Under the pieces are notes generated by a model that ran no database searches, was not told the origin of the DNA, and saw nothing but the letters and a program-made list of their open reading frames with translations. Shown here piece after piece: positions 46,053 to 55,844 of a stretch of 64,000 nt of DNA (its first letter is position 1; each line of letters starts with the position of its first letter). Both the position numbers and the translations under genes were made by a program. Source of the DNA: Clusia tigrina (Eukaryota; Arthropoda; Insecta; Diptera; Clusiidae); NCBI GenBank assembly GCA_920105625.2, contig OV050030.1, positions 96,117,152 to 96,181,151 on the forward strand, read 5' to 3'.

Positions 46053-46950
46053 ACGAGGTATGATCAAAAAATAACCGTTATTGTAAGATCAAAAAATAAA
46101 GTATTTATTTATTCATCAACAACTATCTTGTGCCCTTCGAAGTAATTCCCCTCAGATATAATACACTTATGCCAGCGTTTTTTCCAATCCTCGAAACAAT
46201 TCGGAAACGCTTTATTTCGTATCGCCAACAGCTCCTGTTTCGATTTTTCTTTTATCTCCTCAATCGTAGCAAAACGCTTTCCTTTCATAGGTGTCTTCAG
46301 TTTTGGAAACAGAAAAAGTCAGCGGGGGCCAAGTCCGGTGAATACGGTGGTTGAGGCATGATAACGGTTTTGTTTTTGGCCAAAAACAGCTCCTGAGCGA
46401 TGTCCATGCGACGTTGTTTTTGCTCAAAATTTAGCAATTTTGGAACAATCTTCTCAGCCGCAGGTTTCATGCCTAAAACATCCGTAAAAATTGCTTGGCA
46501 TGAGCCGAACGATATGCCAACATCATCAGCAACCTCTCTGATAGTGATTCGACGATTATCCAAAATCATTTTCTTCACTGCGTCAATGTTTTCATCGGTT
46601 GTTGACGTGCTCGGGCGACCAGGACGAGCATCGTCATTGACATCTTCTCGGCCTTCCTTAAACCGGTTATACCACAATTGAACTTGTGTTCTGCTCATAG
46701 TAGACTCGCCAAAGTCAACATTTCAAATGTCTTTGCGCATTTAATTTCATTTTTTACACAAAACTGAATACAGTTTCTTTGATCCATCCAAAACGACTAA
46801 CCTTTTTATCTGTCAAAAACAAACTGACAATCCAAAATGGGTGGTATTGCCAACATATATAACAGAAATGTGTACCAACATAAAAAAGAACATCGAACAT
46901 ACGTAACTCACGAAAAGATGAAAATAACGGTTATTTTTTGATCACACCTC

Positions 46951-46952
<2 letters not shown>
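46053..46952 (-). mobile_element. Internally deleted mariner transposon
   Basis: The ends are perfect-looking inverted repeats of about 30 bp (ACGAGGTATGATCAAAAAAT and its partner, with one mismatch) flanked by TA. The transposase on the minus strand starts at about 46788 (MDQRNCIQFCVKN), shifts frame, then reads SRTQVQLWYNRFKEGRE and NRRITIREVADDVGISFGSC (46698-46297). It jumps from MDIAQEL straight to PPYSPDLAPADFF, so the first catalytic Asp region is deleted. The C-terminal end IVVDE is near 46112. It is about 0.9 kb versus roughly 1.3 kb for a full mariner. Confidence 0.92.

Positions 46953-46954
<2 letters not shown>

Positions 46955-47018
<64 letters not shown>
46955..47018. repeat. 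(TA)n microsatellite next to mariner
   Basis: A TA tract of about 64 bp, followed by T-rich sequence. It is a likely continuation of the TA tract into which both the mdg3-like element and the mariner inserted. Confidence 0.9.
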
Positions 47019-47026
<8 letters not shown>

Positions 47027-48159
47027 TTTATTTTTTTTATTTATTATATATATTTCTAAGATTTTATATATTTTCTGAATAAGACTACCGAAATTGGTGC
47101 TGGTGTTCAAGTTAGCACAATCAGTATGACACAACAACAAATATCACACACCAACGACAAGCTAGCACGAAACGTACTACACTAACAATAATAGTTCATT
47201 ATACCCAAAAACGATGAAGTCAGCAATATCGCTGCATTTAGGCGACAGTTGAATACACTCGAGGCAAAGCCCACTAACAACAATTAAAGCATTGCACTTA
47301 TTGGAACCCATGACCCCAACAACAATAGTGTAGCATTTCCACAGAAAGAGTTGCTACCTATTTAATTTATAATCAGCATATTTTACCTTTAAGCAAATGA
47401 GTTCATTATTCTATGTCTTAAGAATTGAAAATGTATTTATCAATAAGTAAAATTTCATGTGAGCAAAATATTGTTATAAATTAATGTAAAATCAATAAAT
47501 TAATTAAGTTCAATATTGACAATCAGCGAGTGAGTTTTAATTTTAAAGGTCCTCAAGGGCAAGTTGTTTAACTTTCATGTGTGGTAAGAAAAACACGATT
47601 TTTTGAAAGTAAAACCCTTTTAATTAGTTAAAAATTATTATATTATTAACATAACTTTTACATTATTGGTGTTGATGCTAACATATATCCGGATAAGGCT
47701 GCTGGGAAAGACCCAAAAGCAGCAAATTATTCCTTGCGCCAAAATAATTTTCAAACTTTAACGATTACCAATGTCAAAATCAAGTGATGTTTGACATAGA
47801 TCAGAAAAAGGCGAGTCCAGTCAAACTCGTCAATCCATTCAAAATCGGGGTCAGTCCGCTGAAATAGAGGAAAAGCACACATATTACTACTACATACACT
47901 AACCCATATACAAGAGCAGCGAAAGAGAAATTTGATTCTCCATTTTCTCTGGTTGACGTGTATACCTGTATTTAAAATACAAAATTTAAACAATTATGTG
48001 TATTGTACTCCAAAACAATGGAATTATGGAGAATTTGAAGAATTGCTAGAAAAAGAACAACACAGCAGTTTAAGCTGTTATACAAGTCATTAAAATATAA
48101 ATATAAAAAAGAAAAATGTAGCCAAAAAGTAAATTTTTTTATTTCTCAATTTATTATAT
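47019..48159. other. AT-rich stretch without recognisable gene
   Basis: No domain found. An 80-residue frame at 47993-47751 (minus) has no recognisable feature. The sequence may contain a degraded LTR element end near 47.3-47.55 kb, but I cannot delimit it. Confidence 0.45.
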
Positions 48160-48771
48160 ATTTTTATACCCTTTACCTTTAAAATAGGTAAATAGAGTAT
48201 ACTAATTTTGGGCTTTTGAGAGGGGTTGCAATTTCAAGAAGGAGGCGTGGTGGGTATACATATATATACAGATATGATCAGAATCACTTTCTAAGCTATT
48301 TTTATTTTGTCCGTCTGTCTGTACGTCTGTCCGTCTGTTGCCACTTTTTTTCTACACCGTTAGAGCTATCTTAATGAAATTTTGCAAAAGTATAGTCTGG
48401 ACAAAGATACAGAACCAGATTGCTATATGGGCCGATTTGTACAAAAACCGCGCCTACCTCCCATATAAGGAAGTTTTTTCACCTTTTTTAAAATGACTAT
48501 AACTTCGGACCGATTAATGGAATCGTGACGCAATTTGGCAGTTATGGAGATGTGGGTCCTACTAAACACTATGCAAAAGGTGGGCGGTATATAAAAATCA
48601 GTAATATTTGTTATATCGTATATACAATATATGATAAAATACGTTCCTGCAAATTTATTTGTTATATCGTATTTATAATAATTGATAAAATACGTTTCTG
48701 CAAATGTCTAGAAGTTGTGTTAAGTCCAGTAATTAATATAATTTTTAATTGCACAAAACGCTCTATAACAC
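48160..48771. repeat. Dispersed fly repeat, left half, split by CsRn1-like element
   Basis: The stretch begins ATACCCTTTACC and carries the tract GTCCGTCTGTCTGTACGTCT, followed by degenerate blocks such as ACCGTTAGAGCTATCTTAATG and CCCATATAAGGAAG. This style is familiar from non-coding dispersed repeats in fly genomes. The other half resumes at 52529. Confidence 0.6.
48610..48711. repeat. Two-copy 51-bp tandem repeat
   Basis: Units starting GTTATATCGTAT and ending in a GATAAAATACGTTYCTGCAAAT block occur at 48610-48660 and 48661-48711. Confidence 0.85.
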
Positions 48772-48982
48772 GTCACCACAGCTTCAGCACAGAAAAAGAA
48801 AGAGTGTTGAATGACAGGCCGGAAACACGAAGTGTGTTTTTCAGCAGCCAACACAGGCTAGTTCCGGTTGTCCATAAACACGCTGTGCGACAGCGACAGC
48901 GTGTTAATAGATGGCGCGCGGAACTAGCGCCTGCTTGCGTTGGCGTACCCGACAACTGGGTGGGGGTAGTGGTGTCGCTACA
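48772..48982 (-). repeat. 3' LTR of CsRn1-like element
   Basis: Matches 52332-52528 with about a dozen differences, including an insertion near CATAAACACGCTGTGC. The end shared by both copies reads GTGTCGC(T/C)ACA on the plus strand. Confidence 0.88.
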
Positions 48983-50445
48983 GGTACTCCTCCCCCAGTG
49001 ATCGGCGCAGGAGGCGCGGAGAACGATACCCGATTCGTCGCTCGACTCACCGGCTGTGGTGAGGGTTGGTCCCCTGAGCGGGGCGTTGTTTGACTCCTCA
49101 GATAACTCCTTGGATGGATCGCTGTTGGGTCATTTGTCACTGACGATGACGACGATTGCGGCGATGGTGATCGGGTTGGCGATGGTGATCGGGATGTCTG
49201 CAGCGATGGCGACGATGTTGAGTAACTTGCCTCGAGGTGGGCCGGCTTCAAGCAGTCCGTAGGGATGGCTTTCTCGACGCCGTTTAAGTCGATGATGAAA
49301 TTCTTGTCGTTGACCCGGCGGATTACCTTGTGGGGGCCCGTATATGGCGGCTCGAGTGGCCTCCGGATTTTGTCCAGCTTGCAGAATACGTGCGTGCAGG
49401 TGCGCAATTCTTTGAAGACGAACGGCTTCTGTCTCGTGTGGTTGGACGCTGGTACTGGTCTGATCGCTTTTACCAGCTTGCGGAACTGCTCGACGAAAAC
49501 CGGTTGGGTGGTAGGGTCGTTCTGTTGTCCGAAGAATTCCCCCGGCAGGCGGAGTTGGGTGCCGAAGAGCATCTCGGCTGGAGTTGCTTTGAGATCCTCT
49601 TTGTACGCCGTCCGCATCCCCAATAGCACAGTTGGCAAGGCGTCTGGCCATGGTGTGTCTGGACTGCACATCAAGGCCGCTTTTAGTGTGCGGTGTAGTC
49701 TCTCCACCATGCCGTTTGACTGTGGGTGGTAAGGCGTTGTGTGAACATGGTTAGCGCCCATCATTTTCGCGAGAGCCGTGAATAGCTCCCCCTCGAATTG
49801 ACCCCCCTGGTCGGAGGTGATGATGAGTGGCGTGCCGAAATTGCAGACCCAACTGTGGGAGAAGACTCGTGCGACGGTCACAGCTCGATTGTCCGGGAGT
49901 GGGATAGCCACCGGCCATCGGGAAAAGCGGTCGATGATGGTCAGGCAGTGTGACAGTCCTCTCATCAGCGGTAGCTTGATCAGGTCAACATGAACGTGGC
50001 AGAACCTGTCATCTGTCTCCCCGAAGCTTTGCAACTCGGCGCGATTGTGGCGATGGACCTTCGCGCGTTGGCATGGTTGGCATTCACGGGCCCAGCGGAG
50101 CGCGTCCTTGCGCATGCTTGGCCAGAAGTATTTTGCCACCAGACGTTTCGCCGTTGCTCGACCACTCCGGTGGGATGATCCATGTACGATGCCAAACGCC
50201 GCTCGACGCAGGTTGGGTGGAAAATAGGGCCGAGTCGCCCCATCGGTAACCAGACGGTAGATCTCGCTGTCGTTGAAAACGAGACGATCCAGTTGGATAC
50301 GCGGGTTCTCCAGCAGGTGAGGCAGCTCTACGTCTGAGGCTTGCTCCAGGCAGATAGTGGCTTCGTCGAGGATGGAAGGCAACGAGACCGTACAGGTTCG
50401 CGAAAGTGCGTCTGCCACAACGTTTTCACCCCCGGGAACGTACAC
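48904..50445 (-). CDS. Integrase of CsRn1-like element
   Basis: A 513-residue open frame that starts at the RNase H exit (MYVPGGENVVADALSR). It has a zinc-binding head (HGSSHRSGRATAKRL, CQPCQRAK), catalytic core (VHVDLIKLP, ITSDQGGQFEGEL, SNGMVERLHR) and C-terminal domain (LEPPYTGPHKVIRRVNDKNF). A Pro/Ser-rich tail runs into the LTR. All catalytic residues are present and the frame is intact. It is the best-preserved frame in this element, and it lies on the same strand as RT upstream, with an offset of frame near 50445. Confidence 0.92.
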   Translation of the reverse strand: MYVPGGENVVADALSRTCTVSLPSILDEATICLEQASDVELPHLLENPRIQLDRLVFNDSEIYRLVTDGATRPYFPPNLRRAAFGIVHGSSHRSGRATAKRLVAKYFWPSMRKDALRWARECQPCQRAKVHRHNRAELQSFGETDDRFCHVHVDLIKLPLMRGLSHCLTIIDRFSRWPVAIPLPDNRAVTVARVFSHSWVCNFGTPLIITSDQGGQFEGELFTALAKMMGANHVHTTPYHPQSNGMVERLHRTLKAALMCSPDTPWPDALPTVLLGMRTAYKEDLKATPAEMLFGTQLRLPGEFFGQQNDPTTQPVFVEQFRKLVKAIRPVPASNHTRQKPFVFKELRTCTHVFCKLDKIRRPLEPPYTGPHKVIRRVNDKNFIIDLNGVEKAIPTDCLKPAHLEASYSTSSPSLQTSRSPSPTRSPSPQSSSSSVTNDPTAIHPRSYLRSQTTPRSGDQPSPQPVSRATNRVSFSAPPAPITGGGVPVATPLPPPSCRVRQRKQALVPRAIY

Positions 50446-51733
50446 AAATCGTGCGTTGAATTGGAGGACGTACTCCAGGTGCTGGCTCTGCCTCGGCGTT
50501 GCCTGTCCGAGAGTTGGTGTGCGGCGAAGTTGAGCCGCTTGTGGTCCGTGTGAATTGTGAAGACGTGTGCCTCCAGGATCCTCTTGATGTGTCTGACTGC
50601 GGCATACACCGCGAGCAACTCACTGTCGTATACGCGATAGCGAGTTTCTGTGGGATTGAGCTTCCTAGAGAAGAACCCCAAAGGCTTCCAGGTCCCATCG
50701 GGTTGCTCTTCGTTGAGTGCCGCTCCGATGGCGGTGCTCGATGCGTCGGTGTAGAGGGCGATTGGCGCGGTAGGCGAGAGGAATGCTGAATCTGCGGCCG
50801 CTGCGATACTCGCCTTGGACTGCTCCGTTTGTGTCGTCCAGTTAATCGCCGCCTTCTTCTTCGTGAGGTTTTTCGGAAGTTCGTTGAGCGGGGCCTGTAG
50901 TTCCGCGGCCTGCGTTATAAACCTGCGGTAATAATTGACCATACCCAGAAACGTCTCAGCTGGGTAGAGTCTTTCGGACTTGAAAAGGCGTCGATCGCCT
51001 CGATCTCGACCCGATTCCCAGCAAATATAACCTCCTGAGCACCGAGTTGGCATTTGTCCAGGTTGATGCGTAGATTCGCCGCTTTCAGCGTCTCAAACAG
51101 TTGGCTCAAATGGTGCAGGTGTTCGTCATGCGTCTCGGATGCGATGAGCAGGTCGTCTACGTAGCCCCTCACGAAGGGAAGTTTCCTCAGTAGGTGATTA
51201 ATTACCCGCTGAAGTGTTTGCGCGGAGGTACGCAGGTCTAATGGCATGCCCACGAACTCGAAGAGGCCGAAAGGTGTTGTGACTGCCGTTTTCGGGATGT
51301 CAGCTTTGGCCACCAGGATTTGGTAGCAGGCTTTCTGCAGATCGATTACAGAGAAGACTTTTCCCCGGCTCTCCTAGATCAGGTTCTCGATGATCGGTAG
51401 AGGATATCGGTCTGGCAAGGTACACGCGTTGAGACGGCGGTAGTCGCCAGTGGCTCGCCAGCTTCCATTCGGCTTTGGTACCATATGTAGCGGACTAGCC
51501 CATGGGCTCGATGATGGGCGTACCACCCTCTTGTCGAGGAGGTCAGAGAACTCTTCTTTGGGAGCAGCTAGTCGTTCACCGACGAGTCTACGAGGGTGCT
51601 CGAAAACGGGAGGGCCCTCCGTGACGATGAAGTGTTGTACCAGCAAGTCTGGTACAGTGGCCATGACCCCTGCTCGAGAAGCGAGTTGCAGGAAGCGCTC
51701 TCCGGTCGCTATGTGGTCCCACAGGTGCATCAA
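50328..51733 (-). pseudogene. Reverse transcriptase and RNase H of CsRn1-like element
   Basis: RT begins in 51733-51374 ([37 protein letters not shown]) and stops at about 51374. It resumes in 51313-50915 with TAVTTPFGLFEFVGMPL and the box YVDDLL. A further frame (51053-50328) has FLGMVNYYRRFI, then RNase H (ALYTDASSTAIGAAL, YRVYDSELLAVYAA, IHTDHKRL). One stop near 51376 and two frame shifts make it a pseudogene, though each motif is clean, suggesting recent decay. Confidence 0.9.
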
Positions 51734-52259
51734 TGCGAGCCACTGTGGAGATGCCGTAGATTCGAGCCGAGTCCATGCGGCCCGTTGCCGCGATATTGGT
51801 AAGGGGGTCTACGATCCGTTGTCCCCTCAGGTCTACCAGGAGCCCATAATGTGCAAGAAAGTCCGCCCCGAGAATGGCAGTTTGCACATCGGCCACAGTG
51901 AACGCCCAAGTAAAAGCCCGCCGCAGGGCGAGGTTCAGCTTCAGCGTGAGCTGCCCGTATGAGGCTATCGAGTTGGCGGCGTACAGCGTGAGGCTGTTTC
52001 GCTGTAGTTTGCGGGCGACCGTTCCCCTCGGCAGTAAGGAGACCACTGAACCCGAGTCCATGAGAAAGCGAGTGGATGTCGTTCGATCCGTCACGTGTAG
52101 GCGTTTTTCGGTTGGTGGACGGCCGGCGTCGTTCGCCCAAGTCGGCGTCGGCAGCGCTAGTTTCCCGACGGCGTCGAGGCGGCGGCCATGGCGGCGGCAA
52201 AGATACACGGTGGTCGGCACTGCTGTCCTGTCGCCCCGTATTTCTGATGGTACCAACAT
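51588..52259 (-). CDS. Protease and gag remnant region of CsRn1-like element
   Basis: A 223-residue frame with the retropepsin active site [15 protein letters not shown] and the flap/C-terminal motif [16 protein letters not shown]. Its last 70 residues depart from the family because of a frameshift, and the parallel frame at 51733 takes over as RT. Upstream, the remaining gag end ([18 protein letters not shown]) lies in a different frame at about 52260-52190. Confidence 0.85.
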   Translation of the reverse strand: MLVPSEIRGDRTAVPTTVYLCRRHGRRLDAVGKLALPTPTWANDAGRPPTEKRLHVTDRTTSTRFLMDSGSVVSLLPRGTVARKLQRNSLTLYAANSIASYGQLTLKLNLALRRAFTWAFTVADVQTAILGADFLAHYGLLVDLRGQRIVDPLTNIAATGRMDSARIYGISTVARIDAPVGPHSDRRALPATRFSSRGHGHCTRLAGTTLHRHGGPSRFRAPS

Positions 52260-52331
52260 TGGCTAGGCGCTGTGGAGCGATCTGGGTGCCGGTTGGGGCT
52301 GCGGGTATCAGCGCGACCCCTCTGAAGTGGG

Positions 52332-52528
52332 GTCACCGCAGCTTCAGCACAGAAAAAGAAAGAGGGTTGAATGAAAGGCCGGAAACACGAAGTGTGTTGT
52401 TCAGCAGCCAACACAGGCTAGTGTCCGGTTGTCGCTGTCGCACAGTGTGTTAATAGATGGCGCGCGGAAGTAGCGCCTGCTTGCGTTGGCGTACCCGACA
52501 ACTGGGTGGGGGTAGTGGTGTCGCCACA
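52332..52528 (-). repeat. 5' LTR of CsRn1-like element
   Basis: Partner of 48772-48982. The inner edge is followed by GGTGACCCC and only about 70 bp of leader before gag-end coding sequence, so most of the leader and gag are deleted. Confidence 0.88.
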
Positions 52529-53130
52529 TATATTTACTGCCACGCACACTATTAACAAATATTAAAAACTTAAGATCTGGTAGAGATTAACGGACGAAAT
52601 TTTACTTGAAGGAACATGTGGACATTAGAAAGCTATCTGCAACAAATGGGGTTGATCAGTGACACGCCCAATTTTGTTATAAGGAAGTTTCGGGTCTAAA
52701 ATTCAAATTAGCCTACCTATGCTCGTATTGATGCCAGTGGATTAAAAATTTTCAGCAATATACATGGGGTCCATAATAGTGTGTGTGCAGAATATGGAGA
52801 TCGTAATACAACTGCCACGCCCACAATTAGCCAAAAATCATTACTGTGTTCCTATTAAAGATTTATCAACGAAATGTTGCGGTTACTAACATTAAACACC
52901 ACACAAAAAATTGGCGTGTTATTTCTACGGCCACGCCCACTATTGACATATTATTATAACTTACGACCTATACTGCCACACCCACAATTAACCAGTACTC
53001 ATTTTAGGGGCCTTAATCAAGGCTCGTCAACGAAACTTCATATGAAGCTTCAGAGTGATAGTATAAAACACAGACCAAAAATAACAAAATTAGAGATGCA
53101 CTTTATGAGCTACGGTCTGTATAGATAGGT
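52529..53130. repeat. Dispersed fly repeat, right half
   Basis: Contains repeated CCACGCCCAC-type blocks (near 52532, 52810, 52931, 52977), a usual mark of the fly dispersed repeat family also seen at 48160-48771. Short frames here are not genes. Confidence 0.55.
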
Positions 53131-53224
53131 TCTTAAACCTTTGGAACTATATCAAATTTAAAAAAGAAAGTTTATTGACTTTATAAAGTCATACAAAAGA
53201 AATGGGGTGGTCCAGATAAAAGAC

Positions 53225-53455
53225 GGTTTTTCTGTTTTTTTTAAAATATTTTTTTAAGTACGCGTCAATTATTCTTACGTATAATCTTCTGATGGCATTC
53301 AACGTATAGTGAAGTTGGTAATGTGTACAAAATGGCGGATTATAACATGAAATCAGTAACAAAACATTCAGTTTTTTTTTAAATTTTTTTAACCAGGCGT
53401 CCTGTATTCTTATGAATAATCTTCTGATGGCATTCAAACTGTATTATTATATATG
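53225..53455. repeat. Two-copy degenerate tandem repeat
   Basis: The block TATAATCTTCTGATGGCATTCAA and near-identical flanks occur at about 53279-53303 and 53406-53431, each preceded by a T-run and GCGTC. The period is about 127 bp. Confidence 0.75.
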
Positions 53456-53506
53456 TTAAAATTGAGCTAGCAGATTCAGTTCAGTATTTATATAGCAAGA
53501 AATTAC

Positions 53507-53860
53507 ATGAAGGTAAATTCACTTTTGAAATCATTGTATATAAATATAGAGATATCCATTCCGTCAGGATTACTAAAAATAGAACTACAAAATATTTTAA
53601 GTACCGACTGTTCTGTCAATAAGAGAATTTTTCTATTAGGAGATTTTAATATATGTCGTGGCAGTGACTGTGACCAAGTAGAAGACATCCTAACGGAAAA
53701 CGGCTTAATATCTCTTCTATGTAGAGATAAGAGTACCACTTCAGGAAATACTCACATAGACTGGGCTTTCTCTAATATGGACAGTAATTCAATCAAGGCG
53801 AAAACTTACGAAACGATTTATAGTTACCATGATGCAGTTTGTGTTACAATTTCATCATAA
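53507..53860 (+). pseudogene. Endonuclease (EEP-type) fragment, possibly Helentron or LINE
   Basis: A 117-residue frame with RIFLLGDFNICRGSD (GDFN motif), DILTENGLISLL, STTSGNTHIDWAFSN (the D in the IDxxxSN motif) and SYHDAVCVTI with the catalytic-type SxHxAV pattern. This is the C-terminal half of an endonuclease/exonuclease/phosphatase domain, used by LINEs and by Helentron-type helicase transposons. The N-terminal half is missing. A hairpin at 54027-54054 fits a Helentron 3' end, but nothing of the helicase is in the window. Confidence 0.6.
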
Positions 53861-54026
53861 TAAGGTTCTTTATTTTTGCTGCATTCTTTATTTATTTAAT
53901 GTATTATAACTTAGTTTGTTTAGGTGTAGTAATAGCCACAATTAATTAGGTTCCTCGGGAGAGCTTGTAACACCTAGAGGACGAGTCCCCAGGTAGCGGG
54001 CCCCAGGAGAAAACCGCTTATATATT

Positions 54027-54054
54027 GGAGGTAGGAGCTGTATCAACTACCTCC
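54027..54054. other. 8-bp hairpin near a possible element end
   Basis: GGAGGTAG (54027-54034) pairs perfectly with CTACCTCC (54047-54054) across a 12-base loop. GC-rich CCCGCGG follows. It lies 170 bp after the endonuclease fragment and may be the terminal hairpin of a rolling-circle element. Confidence 0.5.
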
Positions 54055-54367
54055 CGCGGACCAACAAGCAGTAGTATTCATACCTTCAAACCTTTACTAT
54101 AAAAAATGTTAGACTAATTTTGTGCCGTAGAGCTTTTTTTTTATAAATACCATAATGGCCTATAATACACAGGTATAAAGACGGTGGTGTAATTAAACGG
54201 ACGTGTAATCACACGAGCTCCGCCCTTGTGACATTTTTCGTTGTTTAAAACCAAATAACTAATTTTACAAATCCCTCGAAAGAGACGCTTAAACGAAAGT
54301 GCAACTTTTCAATAAAGTGTCTAGTTCTGTATAGATAAACTAAATACTTATAATAATTAATTTATAA

Positions 54368-54985
54368 TTTATTAAAAATGAAGATTATTTTTGTAACGAA
54401 TTTATTGACAAGACAAGTTACAACAGTAGTTGCAATTGCGTATGTGGTTTTGCCACATACAAAAGCAATGTACTATGACACCACTGAAATGTAATAAAAA
54501 ACAGAGAGAGAGACCTAACGGAACTAAAGAGGGGTAATAATGAGACAGAGTTGAATAGAATGTGTGATGGAATGAGACAGTACATGAACAGAATTTGATC
54601 AGTTAGTTCACCACCTGCAGTTTGCGTAGTCGTCTAGATGGACAGATTACAACAGCTGTAGACCCAGGTTCAATTCCTGGGAGGGTTCATAATTGGTGCG
54701 CTGTTGATTTCTGAGACATAATAACAAATGCTTGGGGAAAAATTGCCTTTCATTGAAAGATCTCTGATGAGGACAAGTGGCGTGTTCGAAATAGCTATAA
54801 GATCTGCCAAAAAAAAAGGTTTCAATAATTCTTCTTTTTCTTCTGAAAAATTATTACGGTGGCATAACCACATACGCAATTGCAACTACTGTTGTAACTT
54901 GTCTTGTCAATAAATTCGTTACAAAAATAATCTTCATATACACAGAATTGACGACTATCGACTTACTCACATTTATTAAAAATGA
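54368..54985. mobile_element. Insert with 79-bp terminal inverted repeats and tRNA-like core
   Basis: The 79-bp repeat at 54378-54456 (ATGAAGATTATTTTTGTAAC...) is the reverse complement of 54859-54937 with one mismatch. A 14-bp direct repeat TTTATTAAAAATGA at 54368-54381 and 54972-54985 may be a target duplication. Inside lies a tRNA-like pol III promoter region (54630-54681). No protein is encoded. Confidence 0.65.
54630..54681 (+). ncRNA. tRNA-like A and B box segment
   Basis: The sequence GGTTCAATTCC (54667-54677) is a perfect B box in a clean T-arm (CCCAGG, loop TTCAATT, CCTGGG). TCGTCTAGATGG (54630-54641) fits an A box except at its second base. The spacing is shorter than in a real tRNA and the acceptor stem does not pair well, so this is a tRNA-derived SINE-like head or tRNA relic rather than a functional tRNA. 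Confidence 0.5.
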
Positions 54986-55269
54986 TAAATAAACAATCAA
55001 ACAAACAAAGGAACTGGTATATACATATATGAGTTAAAAGTTGAAAGAGACCACAAATAAAATAATCCCGGTTGTGTGTGGTGTTGCCACAGTGGACTCT
55101 GGCCATAATAAGTGATTAGAGTAACCACACCAAAAAATTTAGTTTTTCGTGATATTTTACATACATACATAAATAAATAAGATTAAAATATATCAAAAAT
55201 AATACTATATAAAATTTTTAAAAAACTAATAAACAAAGTATAGTCGGTAAACGCCATGAGTGTGCAGCG
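54986..55269. other. AT-rich spacer within the interrupted LINE
   Basis: No gene or structured motif recognised. It has no counterpart in the arm copies, so it belongs to inserted sequence. Confidence 0.4.
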
Positions 55270-55328
55270 CTCTCCCCCGTGGGAGAGAACGAGATCTATG
55301 AGTGAGTCACTCCACTCTTCGTGGAGTG
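55270..55328. other. Two adjacent perfect hairpins
   Basis: CTCTCCC (55270-55276) pairs with GGGAGAG (55281-55287), and CACTCCAC (55308-55315) pairs with GTGGAGTG (55321-55328). Both loops are 4-5 bases. They stand immediately before the LINE ORF1 homology resumes at 55345. Confidence 0.6.
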
Positions 55329-55844
55329 CACATGGCAAACTTCCAATAATGTCCTGCTCCAGTATAACAGTGGATTGTGCGACAACTACAACAAATTCGT
55401 CAGCAACAACAACATCTGCCTTCTCTACGTACGGTAGAACAACTACATTCTCGACTACAACTGCGACATCAACATGTTCTTCTGCCTGTGTACAAATTCC
55501 ACCAAAAGGCGTGTAGGTAAGTCAACTGCAATCGCTACCAAAGAGAGCACGAACCTCACCCACGACAGATAAAGCGAAAAGAACGCCCAACACTAACAAA
55601 AAGCAAGAAATAGCAAAAACCCAAGCCAAAGTAAGTTATCAAACTACTGGTTGAGCGATACTACTTCAGAAAGAAAAAACAGATTTGCTGCTTTGACCGT
55701 TGATGATGACGAACTTGCTGAACCCTCGCACAGTGGATAAGTTGATCAAAATGAGTCCGAAAAAGAAAAAACAACTAGACCGAAAAAAAATTTAAACAAA
55801 CCACCCCCTATATACGTACAAGGCGTAGAATGCATAAAGACGTT

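Larger units (their letters stand above)
48772..52528 (-). mobile_element. CsRn1-like Ty3/gypsy element, gag mostly deleted, GC-rich
   Basis: About 200-bp LTRs (48772-48982 and 52332-52528) bound a minus-strand protease, RT, RNase H and integrase. The domain style (protease [26 protein letters not shown], integrase TSDQGGQFE) fits the CsRn1 group. Gag is reduced to its zinc-finger end ([18 protein letters not shown]) at about 52260-52190. The GC content is clearly above that of the flanks. The element is inserted in the dispersed repeat that resumes at 52529. The sequence GGTGACCCC after the 5' LTR resembles a tRNA-Trp primer site in part. Confidence 0.88.
54190..55840 (+). mobile_element. 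5' end of second LINE family, interrupted by an insert
   Basis: Bases 54190-54360 and 55345-55840 match the LINE 5' end at 30823-31430 in the right arm. They share ACACGAGCTC, GAGACGCTTAAACGAAAGTG, AATGTCCTGCTCCAGTATA and the stretch CCCCCTATATACGTACAAGG. ORF1 starts with the Ser/Thr-rich segment ending CVQIPPKG at about 55500. The copy is cut at about 55844 where a BEL LTR begins, and it is interrupted between 54360 and 55345. The divergence from the arm copy is moderate. Confidence 0.8.

Noticed and set aside
49056..50789. Several plus-strand frames of 60-170 residues over the CsRn1-like element
   Set aside because: They lie opposite to clean integrase and RNase H motifs and are antisense shadows favoured by high GC content.
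54617..54700. Functional tRNA gene
   Set aside because: The B box and T-arm are good, but the A-to-B spacing is short and acceptor and anticodon stems do not pair properly.
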